NCBI RefSeq assembly: GCF_900100255.1
Contig: NZ_FMTS01000001.1
Coordinates: 434,001-498,000, forward strand
Source: Asticcacaulis taihuensis
GTDB lineage: Bacteria; Pseudomonadota; Alphaproteobacteria; Caulobacterales; Caulobacteraceae
Direction of reading: 5' to 3'
Length of the DNA stretch: 64,000 bases
The translations under genes were made by a program, and so were the position numbers. The notes below the pieces were generated by a model, which was not told the DNA's origin, did no database searches, and saw only the letters and a program-made list of their open reading frames with translations. This document shows positions 9,484 to 17,809 of the stretch, in pieces; within the stretch, counting starts at the first letter, position 1; the number at the start of each line of letters is the position of its first letter.

Positions 9484-11574
9484 ATGAAACGCCTGCTTTG
9501 CGCGGTGTTGGGCTGGCTTGCCGTGGCGCTCTCGCCGGCGGTGGCCCAGGCCGAAATCCGCGAATATAATCTCACCATTGCGCACAAGGTCGTCTCCGTC
9601 GACGGACATCCGCGCAACAAGATCACTATCGACGGAACGATTCCGGGCCCCGTTCTGCGCTTCACGGAAGGCGACGAGGCCATCATCCATGTGACCAACA
9701 CCCTGAAGGAAGAAACGTCCATCCACTGGCACGGCTTGATCGTGCCGGGCTCGCAGGACGGCGTCCCGGGATTCAACGGCTTCCACGGCATCGCACCCGG
9801 CCAGACCTTCACCTACCGCTTTCCGATCAGGCAGGCCGGGACCTACTGGTACCACGCCCACTCGATGGGCCAGGAACAGGACGGTCTTTACGCCGGCATG
9901 GTCATTGCCCCGAAAACCGCCGATCCCGTTCAGTCCGACCAGGACTACACGATAGTGCTCGCCGACGAGAGCCTGGAGGACGCGGAGGACATCCAGGCCC
10001 ATTTGAAGATGGCGCCGGACTACTACCAGTATCATCGCCGTACGCTCGGCGACTTCGTCAACGATGTTGGCAAGATGGGATTGGGCAAGGCTGTTGCCTC
10101 TGCCGGCATGTGGGGCAAGATGAACATGCTCCCGACCGACTTGTCCGACGTCGAAGGCTACCACTTCACGGTGAATGGGATGACGCCCGACCAGAACTGG
10201 ACGGGCTTGTTCAAACCCGGCCAGCGCATCCGTCTTCGCTTCATCAACGCCGCCAGCATGACGATGTATGACGTGCGCATCCCAGGGCTTAAAATGACCG
10301 TGGTATCGGCGGACGGTCAATCGGTCGAACCCTTTGTCGTTGACGAATTCCGGATCGGCAATGCCGAGACCTATGATGTCATCGTCACGCCCGAGGATGA
10401 CAGGGCCTATACGATTGCCGCCGAGGCGATCGACCGGACAGGATTCGCCATAGGCACGCTGGCGCCCCGCGAGGGCATGAAGGGTGAAAGCCCCGCCCAG
10501 CGTCCACGGTCGATCCTGACCATGGCCGACATGAACATGCAGAAAATGATGAAGGACGATTCGAAGATGGACATGTCCGCCATGGACATGCCGGCGGCGT
10601 GGGGCGACCACCATGCCCCCGCCGGCACGACGATCCTCGACTACAGCGACCTGAAGTATCTCGGGCAGCAGCCGGACGTACGCGAACCGACCCGAGAGAT
10701 TACCGTCCGTCTCGACGGCAACATGGAGCGCTACATCTGGACCGTGAACGGCAAGACGTTCGACCCGGCCATCGGCATCCATGTCGCCTACAACGAGCGG
10801 GTCCGCATCACCTTCATCAATGACAGCATGATGGCCCACCCGATGCATTTGCACGGCATGTTCGTGCAACTCGACAATGGCCAGCCGGCGGAAAAGATGC
10901 CGAACAAGCATACGGTCATCGTTCCTCCCGGCCAGACCATGTCCGTTATCCTGACCGCAGACAATGCGGGTACGTGGGCCTTCCACTGCCATCTGATGTT
11001 CCACATGCTGTCCGGCATGATGACCGACCTGGTCGTGTCGCAGCCCGGCCAGACCGTTCTTCCCGACGACAAGACCGCTGACGGCGCGCCAATCCGGCCG
11101 ATCCCTGGAATGATGATGCCCATGGCCGCAGACATGAATACGGGCCATGACGACATGAAGGGCATGGAGGGCATGGACATGGGTGGCTCACCTCCCAAGC
11201 CCCAGGACCAGCCGCAGACGGACATGCCCGGCATGACCATGGATCATATGGACATGCAGATGAGCGCGCCTGATGCCGCGCCGACGACGGCGCCCGCACC
11301 GAAGCCGGATGGCATGAGTCAGATGGACATGCCGGGCATGGATATGAGCCACGACGACACGGACAAGTCGGCTGCTGCCACGACCACGGCATCGCCGAAC
11401 GGTCCAGCAACCCAACCGTCCCAGGCGACGACACCTGCCAAGGCGACAAAGGCGAAGCCCAAGGCCAAGGCCAAATCGAAGGTGAAGCCGGCCGCCTCGA
11501 AGAAGAAGTCGATGCCCGGCATGCCGGCAATGGACATGAGCAACATGAACATGGGAGGCGATCATGCGCACTAA
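9484..11574 (+). CDS. copA: CopA-type multicopper oxidase
   Basis: The ATG at 9484 gives 696 residues with a clean Sec-like signal peptide (ending near AVAQA); an upstream in-frame ATG at 9445 lacks this logic. All copper ligand motifs are present: HWHG (His81), WYHAHS (His124), HPMHLH (452-457) and HCHLMFHMLSGMM (His501, Cys502, His507) for the type 1 and type 2/3 centres. From ~residue 540 there is a long Met/Asp/His-rich tail and then a Lys/Ala-rich stretch. It likely oxidises Cu(I) and binds copper in the periplasm. The stop overlaps copB by 11 bases. Note that the ATPase upstream is also conventionally named copA. Confidence 0.93.
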   Translation: MKRLLCAVLGWLAVALSPAVAQAEIREYNLTIAHKVVSVDGHPRNKITIDGTIPGPVLRFTEGDEAIIHVTNTLKEETSIHWHGLIVPGSQDGVPGFNGFHGIAPGQTFTYRFPIRQAGTYWYHAHSMGQEQDGLYAGMVIAPKTADPVQSDQDYTIVLADESLEDAEDIQAHLKMAPDYYQYHRRTLGDFVNDVGKMGLGKAVASAGMWGKMNMLPTDLSDVEGYHFTVNGMTPDQNWTGLFKPGQRIRLRFINAASMTMYDVRIPGLKMTVVSADGQSVEPFVVDEFRIGNAETYDVIVTPEDDRAYTIAAEAIDRTGFAIGTLAPREGMKGESPAQRPRSILTMADMNMQKMMKDDSKMDMSAMDMPAAWGDHHAPAGTTILDYSDLKYLGQQPDVREPTREITVRLDGNMERYIWTVNGKTFDPAIGIHVAYNERVRITFINDSMMAHPMHLHGMFVQLDNGQPAEKMPNKHTVIVPPGQTMSVILTADNAGTWAFHCHLMFHMLSGMMTDLVVSQPGQTVLPDDKTADGAPIRPIPGMMMPMAADMNTGHDDMKGMEGMDMGGSPPKPQDQPQTDMPGMTMDHMDMQMSAPDAAPTTAPAPKPDGMSQMDMPGMDMSHDDTDKSAAATTTASPNGPATQPSQATTPAKATKAKPKAKAKSKVKPAASKKKSMPGMPAMDMSNMNMGGDHAH

Positions 11575-12334
11575 CCCCGTCATCTTCGCAGTTGCCGCCA
11601 TCGTCTTGGCGACGTCCGCGCAGGCCCAGAACCAAGCCCGCCAGCCGGGTCTCGATGCCATGGCCGATATGCACAAGCCGGGCCTCTACCACAGTTTTAC
11701 ACTCGAAACGGATCTGTCACGCCAGAACGACGAGACGACCGGCACCTGGGACCTCGACGGCTGGGCCGGTGGCGACATCAACAGGCTGTGGCTGAAAAGC
11801 GAAGGTGAGATCACGGGCGGCAAGACGCAAAAGGCGGAACTGTGGGCGCTCTACAGCCGCAACGTCGCGACCTATTGGGACGCCCAGGTCGGTATACGGG
11901 AGGATTTCAAACCGTCCTTGCCAGCCGTACCCGGGCTGCCTGCGCCAAAGGCGCATACCTATCTCGCCGCCGGCGTCGCAGGGTTGGCGCCCTACTTCTT
12001 CGAGACGGAAGCGCACCTGTTCGTTCGGGACGACGGCGCGATCAGCGGGCGGCTACGCCACGAGAACCAGTGGCTGGTCACGCAACGCCTGATTCTTCGG
12101 CCTCGCCTGGAACTGAACCTCAACGGAAAGGATGATCCGGCCCTCGGTCTCGGAACCGGCCTGACCGACGCCAGCCTCGGCCTGCAGGCCCGCTACGAAT
12201 TCAGGCGCGAATTCGCTCCCTATATCGACCTCACCTACGACCAAAAATTCGGCCGCACAGCGGACTATGCCCGCCTGCGCGGCGAAAAACCAACGGAAAC
12301 CCGGCTCAGCGCCGGCATCCGGTGGATGTTTTAA
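11564..12334 (+). CDS. copB: CopB outer-membrane copper resistance protein
   Basis: A 256-residue protein with a signal peptide (about residues 1-21) and alternating hydrophobic/charged beta strands ending in an aromatic residue (final WMF), as in outer-membrane barrels. Sequence such as LSRQNDETTGTWDLDGWAGGDINRLWLKSEGE is characteristic of CopB. It lacks the long Met/His-rich N-terminal segment of many homologues; that function may be supplied by the tail of the oxidase. It starts 11 bases inside the oxidase gene. Confidence 0.92.
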   Translation: MRTNPVIFAVAAIVLATSAQAQNQARQPGLDAMADMHKPGLYHSFTLETDLSRQNDETTGTWDLDGWAGGDINRLWLKSEGEITGGKTQKAELWALYSRNVATYWDAQVGIREDFKPSLPAVPGLPAPKAHTYLAAGVAGLAPYFFETEAHLFVRDDGAISGRLRHENQWLVTQRLILRPRLELNLNGKDDPALGLGTGLTDASLGLQARYEFRREFAPYIDLTYDQKFGRTADYARLRGEKPTETRLSAGIRWMF

Positions 12335-12359
12335 CCTTTAAACCAGAAAGACCTGACCC

Positions 12360-12722
12360 ATGAAAATCCTGTCCAGACTAATCTTTTCCGCTGCCCTGGT
12401 CGCTGCACCGTTTGTTACGTCCGAAGCTTCGGCGCACGCCAAACTGGTGAAGGCCACACCGGCCGACGGTTCGACCGCGGCGTCCCCCCAAATGATCATG
12501 CTCACCTTCAATGAGAAGCTTGCCGGAAAGCTGTCGGGCTTTGAGGTCGTCAAGGCCGACGGCACCAAGGTCGATGTCATGGCCTCGGTTGCCGGCGGCG
12601 GCACAATGCTCCACGCCATGCCATCCAAGCCACTCGCGCCCGGTGCTTACAAGGTGAACTGGCACGCCGTGACCGACGACGGCCACCGTACCGAAGGCAC
12701 AGTCTCCTTCACCGTGAAATAG
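12360..12722 (+). CDS. copC: CopC periplasmic copper-binding protein
   Basis: A 120-residue secreted protein: signal peptide to about residue 24 (ASAHAKLV), so the mature protein begins with His as expected for the copper site of CopC. The remainder matches the CopC beta-sandwich (LTFNEKLAGKLSGFEV, then YKVNWHAVTDDGHRTEGTVSFTV, with conserved His and Asp). Mature length of ~96 residues is normal. It is 10 bases upstream of copD; the pair typically moves copper between periplasm and membrane. Confidence 0.93.
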   Translation: MKILSRLIFSAALVAAPFVTSEASAHAKLVKATPADGSTAASPQMIMLTFNEKLAGKLSGFEVVKADGTKVDVMASVAGGGTMLHAMPSKPLAPGAYKVNWHAVTDDGHRTEGTVSFTVK

Positions 12723-12732
12723 GGGGCGGACC

Positions 12733-13671
12733 ATGGAAGCGGCAGGCATTCTGGCGGACATCGCCCGCTTTCTTCAGTATGCTGGCGCGGTCGTCGTCTT
12801 CGGGACGGCGCTCTTCTGCCAGTCAAGCCTGCCATCTTCCGGCGAGACTTCGGCCAGCCGCCTTGGCTGGCCGAAGCCTTTGCTTGTCAGTGCGGCCTTG
12901 CTGATTGTCGTCGGTAGCCTTCTGTCCTGGGCCGCGCAATCGGCCATGATGACCGGCGTGACGATAGACAAGCTGGATCCTGATGCGGCCATGTCGATCT
13001 TGACCGACATGCAATGGGGCCACGGCCTTGCTGTTCGCCTCATTGCAGGCCTTCTCGCCGTGTTGTGGACCCTCATCGCAAAACCAGGGCGCAGCCTATT
13101 CGTCGGCAATATCGTGTCCGGCACGATAATTCTCGGCAGTTTCGCCTTTACCGGCCATGGTGCAGCAAGCGAGGGACCGTGGGCTCCGGTTCACCTGCTC
13201 AGCGACATCCTGCACAGCGTGGCGGCCGGGGTCTGGCTGGGCGCACTTGTGGCTTTTCTGGGCCTTCTGTGGCAATCCCAGGTCGCTGATCCCGCGCAGC
13301 AAACGGCACTCGCCGCGGCCCTCAGGGGGTTCTCGGGAACGGGTTCGCTTTTGGTCGCGGTCCTTGTTGCCACAGGCCTCATCAATGGCGTCTTTCTGGT
13401 CGGCCTGGACCACCTCGACGGCTTGGTCAAGACACCATACGGCCTATTGCTAAGCGCGAAAATCGCCGTATTCGGCGGAATGCTGGCCCTCGCCGCACTC
13501 AATCGATTCCGGCTGACGCCAGGGCTTGAAACCGCCCTCGATACCTCGAGCGGCGTGGATCACGCCCTTGCCGCCCTTCGCCGCAGCCTCTTCGTTGAAA
13601 CCATGGCTGGCCTTCTTGTACTCGCTCTGGTCGCCGTGTTCGGCATGATGGAGCCGCCCGCGGCCCAATAG
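12733..13671 (+). CDS. copD: CopD copper resistance membrane protein
   Basis: A 312-residue integral membrane protein with about eight hydrophobic helices and a CopD domain near the end (KTPYGLLLSAKIAVFGGMLALAALNRFRLTP). The motif WLGALVAFL with nearby His (LLSDILHSVAAGVWLG) is typical. It follows copC in the same operon and is thought to work with CopC in copper uptake or delivery across the inner membrane. Confidence 0.92.
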   Translation: MEAAGILADIARFLQYAGAVVVFGTALFCQSSLPSSGETSASRLGWPKPLLVSAALLIVVGSLLSWAAQSAMMTGVTIDKLDPDAAMSILTDMQWGHGLAVRLIAGLLAVLWTLIAKPGRSLFVGNIVSGTIILGSFAFTGHGAASEGPWAPVHLLSDILHSVAAGVWLGALVAFLGLLWQSQVADPAQQTALAAALRGFSGTGSLLVAVLVATGLINGVFLVGLDHLDGLVKTPYGLLLSAKIAVFGGMLALAALNRFRLTPGLETALDTSSGVDHALAALRRSLFVETMAGLLVLALVAVFGMMEPPAAQ

Positions 13672-13731
13672 TTGCATTCCCCTCACGCGTGAACGGAAAT
13701 TCCCCTTTTTGGGGTCAAATCGGAACAGACG

Positions 13732-14829
13732 ATGCCACAGAACCTCAAACCGTTGACCGCCTTGCGCTTCTTCGCCGCCATGTGGGTCGTCGGCTTTCAT
13801 TTCTGGCCCAATCTGGGCATCGCCATGCCGGCCATCGTCGGCAAGGGTTATCTCGGTGTCGAGCTGTTCTTCGTGCTGTCCGGCTTCATCCTAAGCCACG
13901 TCTATCTGGAACGCTTCAAGGCCGGGACCTTTCACTATGGGGAGTTCATCTGGGCCCGCCTCGCGCGTATCTACCCCGTCCATATCTCGATCCTGCTCGG
14001 TCTCGCCATCCTGATGGCCGGCCTCGCGATCTCCGGCATCCAGGCCGGAGACAAACTTCTCGTCTGGTCTTCCCTGCCCGCTCAACTGACCCTGACCCAG
14101 GCTTGGGGCTTAGCCCCTCACGGTGGCTGGAATCATCCATCGTGGTCGATCTCGGCTGAATGGTTCGCCTACCTGACGTTTCCGGCGTTCGCTTTCCCGA
14201 TGGTCCGAATGTGGAATCGCCCTCGCCTTGCCGTCGGTCTGGCCGCGATATTCCTCATCGCTCTCTATATCGGCTTTGGTGCCATTGCCGGATTCCCCTT
14301 GACGCGCGCGACCATCCTCTGGGGTGCCTTGCGGATCGTCCCCTGCTTCGCATTGGGGTGCACCCTGTGGCTTCTGTGGAAGTCCGGCGCCATCCGGTCA
14401 CGTGCGGGCGCCTTCGGATTGCCAGTGGGCGCACTGGCCGTGCTTGTCGCTTCAACCTCCTTTGGGCTCCCCGACTTCGTGAGCGTGCTCGCCTGCGGTG
14501 GCCTCATCCTAGGGCTTGGCGCCCTCGCGAGAAACGGCTCTGCCATATTGTCGGCGCCGTGGCTGGTCTATCTCGGCGAGGTGAGCTTCGCGGTTTACAT
14601 GGTCTGCATCCCGTGGCAGCTCATCTTTGGCCAAGGCCTGCAGAAGCTTGTCCATCTCGACTCTGAGCATATGCCCCTGGTTTTCTGGCTGGTCATGGTC
14701 GCAGGCGTCGTACCTGCCGCCATGGTCGTGCATCACCTGGTCGAGCGCCCGGCGCGCAATCTGATGCGTCGAGTGGAGTTCAAGCGTGACGTCGTGAATG
14801 TGCGCGGGCGCCTGAAGATAGAATATTAG
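13732..14829 (+). CDS. Acyltransferase 3 family membrane protein
   Basis: A 365-residue protein with around ten transmembrane helices and the family N-terminus LTALRFFAAMWVVGFHFWPNL; the His is the conserved catalytic residue. The motif VELFFVLSGFILSHVY also fits. These enzymes transfer acyl groups to exported sugars, lipids or peptides. It is 60 bases downstream of copD with no clear terminator, so it could be cotranscribed, but a copper role is not established. The substrate cannot be predicted. Confidence 0.88.
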   Translation: MPQNLKPLTALRFFAAMWVVGFHFWPNLGIAMPAIVGKGYLGVELFFVLSGFILSHVYLERFKAGTFHYGEFIWARLARIYPVHISILLGLAILMAGLAISGIQAGDKLLVWSSLPAQLTLTQAWGLAPHGGWNHPSWSISAEWFAYLTFPAFAFPMVRMWNRPRLAVGLAAIFLIALYIGFGAIAGFPLTRATILWGALRIVPCFALGCTLWLLWKSGAIRSRAGAFGLPVGALAVLVASTSFGLPDFVSVLACGGLILGLGALARNGSAILSAPWLVYLGEVSFAVYMVCIPWQLIFGQGLQKLVHLDSEHMPLVFWLVMVAGVVPAAMVVHHLVERPARNLMRRVEFKRDVVNVRGRLKIEY

Positions 14830-15007
14830 TCTGGAGCGTTAATATAACTGATCAATGCCCAACAAGGGTTTGAATATTCCTTGTAATTTCGGCACGCACT
14901 CACTTCGCCGCAACTGGACTGCTTATAGTACTTTTGCAATGCAGACACGCCCTCATCATCGAAATACCGAATATTCTGCTTTAGGTTCCTGGGACACGGA
15001 GGTCGCT

Positions 15008-15508
15008 ATGGAAAAGCATGAAGCCGGACACGCAAGCCATGACATGGCGATGAAGGGCAACAGCCACTACGTCAAATTCTGGATATCGCTCGCCGTCAAC
15101 GCAGTGCTGATGTTTGTCCTCATGTTCGTGATGATCGACACTTTCGCCGAGTTCATCCCAAACATAAATTTCGTCTACATGGCCTTGGTCATGGCGGCCC
15201 CGATGGGCATCATTATGCTGGCCAGCATGCCCATGATGTATGCGGACAAACGCAAGAACCTGATCAGCTACGCGGTCCTTGTACTGCTCTTCATCGCCAG
15301 CTTTGCCTTCATCCGCAACCAGACCCTCGTCGGCAACAGCGGTTTCCTGGCGTCCATGATTCCGCACCACTCCGGCGCCATATTGATGTGTCGCAAGGCC
15401 CGGATCACCGATCCGGAAATCGTGGCCTTATGCAAGAACATCGAGACGTCTCAACGCCAGGAAATCGACGAGATGAAAGCAATCCAGAAGCGTCACTCGG
15501 AACGCTAG
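15008..15508 (+). CDS. DUF305 membrane protein
   Basis: The ATG at 15008 follows a good ribosome site (GGAGG) and gives 166 residues. Three hydrophobic helices are followed by a DUF305-type region with MIPHHSGAILMCRKA, the His pair and Cys/Met being candidate metal ligands. The N-terminus is His/Met-rich (EKHEAGHASHDMAM). Small proteins of this kind are frequent in copper-resistance islands; the exact role is unknown. Confidence 0.85.
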   Translation: MEKHEAGHASHDMAMKGNSHYVKFWISLAVNAVLMFVLMFVMIDTFAEFIPNINFVYMALVMAAPMGIIMLASMPMMYADKRKNLISYAVLVLLFIASFAFIRNQTLVGNSGFLASMIPHHSGAILMCRKARITDPEIVALCKNIETSQRQEIDEMKAIQKRHSER

Positions 15509-15833
15509 CGATCGCCACCGCAATTCATACCGGCGATTGTCTTACATCTTCACACATAAGGATCGGTTGCCGCATGACCAGCGCATTGGCACATCGCTGT
15601 ATTTCAATTCTCTCCTCGGCTTTTGGCTGGCTGGCGGATTCGCTAACGCCGGGCGGCCGGCCACTGATTGCGCCAGGGCACGAGGACAATGATGTTTGCA
15701 CGTCCGATTAGTCCAGCCGATAAATGCAGCACCCGTCGCCTCCCTCCTCCGCAAGCGACCCATTCCGCGTGACTGCAAATGAGTTGCATGATAAGAAGCG
15801 CCAATCCTCCGTCCTGACAAAGTCCTCAGTAAA
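15509..15833. other. Non-coding gap with one possible iron-responsive site
   Basis: No convincing gene in these 325 bases. The only site I note is an inverted repeat, TGCAA-N5-TTGCA, at 15774-15788, about 45 bases before the FTR1 gene. It resembles Fur-family operators in alphaproteobacteria, but one short dyad is weak evidence. Confidence 0.4.
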
Positions 15834-17777
15834 ATGCGCTTTAAATACCTGGCGACACTCGCCGCCGCTCTGGTCGCCTGCCTTTTCGTGACCTTACCCG
15901 TGTCTGCCGCCCCGTCCCAGACAGACACCGACAACGTCCAGGTGGCTTGGCGCCTCCTCGATTACCTCGCCGTGGACTATCGCGGCGCCGTCAAGGACGG
16001 CAAGGTGATCAGCGAGGGGGAATATGCGGAGATGACGGAGTTTTCCGCCTCGGTGGTTGAGCGCTTCAAGGCTTTGCCGAATGGCCCGGACAAGCCGGCG
16101 TTGCAAAGCGAGGCCGCCGATTTCCAATACGCGGTCAAAACAAAGGCCTCACCCGAGGTGGTCGCCGGAAAGGCCCACGCCCTGGGCGCGCATCTTCTGA
16201 CCGCCTACCCCGTGGTGATTGCCCCGAAGACCGCGCCTGACTTTGCGCTTGGGCAAAAGCTCTACACGGACAACTGCGCGGCCTGTCACGGTGTGTCCGG
16301 CGACGGCAAAGGTCCCAATGCGAAGGGCCTTGATCCGCAACCGGTGGCGTTTGCCGATCTCGGCCGCGCCCAGCATCGGAGCGTCTTCGGCCTCTACCAG
16401 GTCATCGGCCAGGGGCTTGATGGCACAGCCATGCCCAGCTTTGCCCATCTTCCGGATACCGACCGGTGGGCCCTCGCCTTCTATGTCGGCAGCTTCGCGT
16501 TCAAGGACGCCGCCAACGGCGAAGCTCTCTGGAAATCGGACGCCGCCCTGCGCAAGCGCTTCCCGGACCTGGCCACCCTCGCGAAGACCGCGCCGGCCGA
16601 TCTCGCCGCCGAGATTGGCCCGGAAAAAGCCTACGCGCTGACCGCCTATCTGCGGACCCACACCTCCGCTGTCACCAGCTCTACAAGTACCATCTCCATT
16701 TCGCATCAGCGCCTGCAAGAGTCGCTGGCCGCCTATCAAAAGGGGGATTTCAAGCAGGCAGAAGAACTCGCCCTGTCGGCCTATCTCGATGGATTCGAGC
16801 CAGTGGAACCCTCCCTGGCCGCGCGCGATGGCACGCTGTTGAGCCGCATCGAGAAAGAGATGGGCGGTCTGCGCAGCAGCATTCATCAACACGCGGACGC
16901 AAAGGTCGTCGCCACGCAGATTGGCTCACTTCAAGCCCTGCTTGGCCAGGCCGACAAAGCGCTCGCGCCAGAAGCCGGCAGCAATACCTCGACCTTCATC
17001 GGCGCTTTCACGATCCTGCTCCGCGAAGGGCTTGAAGCGCTGCTGATCGTCACCGCCATGCTCGCGTTCCTGAAGAAAGCCGAGCGCACGGAAGCGCTGC
17101 CTTATGTGCATGGCGGCTGGATTGTCGCCCTGCTTGCCGGGCTGGCGACCTGGGGTGTGGCCACCTTCCTGATCGGTATCAGTGGCGCCAGCCGGGAATT
17201 GACCGAAGGCTTTGGTTCGCTCTTCGCCACCGTCGTCCTGCTGTGGGTCGGGATATGGCTGCACGGCAAATCCCAGGCCCAGGAATGGCAGCGGTTCATT
17301 CAACAAACCATGGGCAACGCCTTGTCGAAAGGCTCTTCCTGGTTCCTTTTCGGCCTGGCGTTCATCGTCGTCTATCGGGAAGTGTTTGAGACCATCCTGT
17401 TCTATGCGGCGCTATGGACGCGGGACAACGGCCTGATCATCCTGGCCGGGGCTGGCCTGGCGAGCCTTGCGCTTGTCGCCATCGCGTGGGCTATGCTGCG
17501 CTTCAGCAGCCGTCTGCCTGTTGGTCAGTTCTTCGCCTTCAGTTCAGGGCTGATCGCGATCCTGTCCGTTGTTCTGGCCGGTAAAGGCGTCGCCGCTCTC
17601 CAGGAAGCGGGTCTGATTGACGTAACCCAGCTGTCGTTCGTGCCGCAGGTGGAGCTGCTGGGCGTCTTCCCGACGGTTCAATCCCTGGGCGCCCAGCTGG
17701 CGGTGATCCTCGTCATCGCGGCCTGGCTTGGCTATACCCGCTACAAGGACCGCCAGGCCACGGCGACCCCGCTTTAG
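15834..17777 (+). CDS. Cytochrome c / FTR1 iron permease fusion
   Basis: A 647-residue protein. After a signal peptide (to about residue 25) come a helical region, a c-type cytochrome domain with haem motif CAACHG (about residues 147-152) and distal Met (TAMPSF), a second helical linker, then a C-terminal FTR1 permease with seven TM helices. Both iron-binding REXXE motifs are seen: REGLE and REVFE. FTR1 permeases import Fe(III) produced by a ferroxidase; the fused cytochrome may supply the redox step. The nearby multicopper oxidase could also do so, which is inference. It is the last plus-strand gene of the metal island and is convergent with the ATPase gene. Confidence 0.9.
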   Translation: MRFKYLATLAAALVACLFVTLPVSAAPSQTDTDNVQVAWRLLDYLAVDYRGAVKDGKVISEGEYAEMTEFSASVVERFKALPNGPDKPALQSEAADFQYAVKTKASPEVVAGKAHALGAHLLTAYPVVIAPKTAPDFALGQKLYTDNCAACHGVSGDGKGPNAKGLDPQPVAFADLGRAQHRSVFGLYQVIGQGLDGTAMPSFAHLPDTDRWALAFYVGSFAFKDAANGEALWKSDAALRKRFPDLATLAKTAPADLAAEIGPEKAYALTAYLRTHTSAVTSSTSTISISHQRLQESLAAYQKGDFKQAEELALSAYLDGFEPVEPSLAARDGTLLSRIEKEMGGLRSSIHQHADAKVVATQIGSLQALLGQADKALAPEAGSNTSTFIGAFTILLREGLEALLIVTAMLAFLKKAERTEALPYVHGGWIVALLAGLATWGVATFLIGISGASRELTEGFGSLFATVVLLWVGIWLHGKSQAQEWQRFIQQTMGNALSKGSSWFLFGLAFIVVYREVFETILFYAALWTRDNGLIILAGAGLASLALVAIAWAMLRFSSRLPVGQFFAFSSGLIAILSVVLAGKGVAALQEAGLIDVTQLSFVPQVELLGVFPTVQSLGAQLAVILVIAAWLGYTRYKDRQATATPL

Positions 17778-17809
17778 CGGACAGTCACCGTGAACAAGCC
17801 CCTGCCCGG

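Noticed and set aside
9433-11148. A 571-codon open frame on the minus strand opposite the multicopper oxidase gene
   Set aside because: It is the shadow of a high-GC gene whose copper motifs are unmistakable on the plus strand; the minus translation is His/Val/Arg-rich without any domain.
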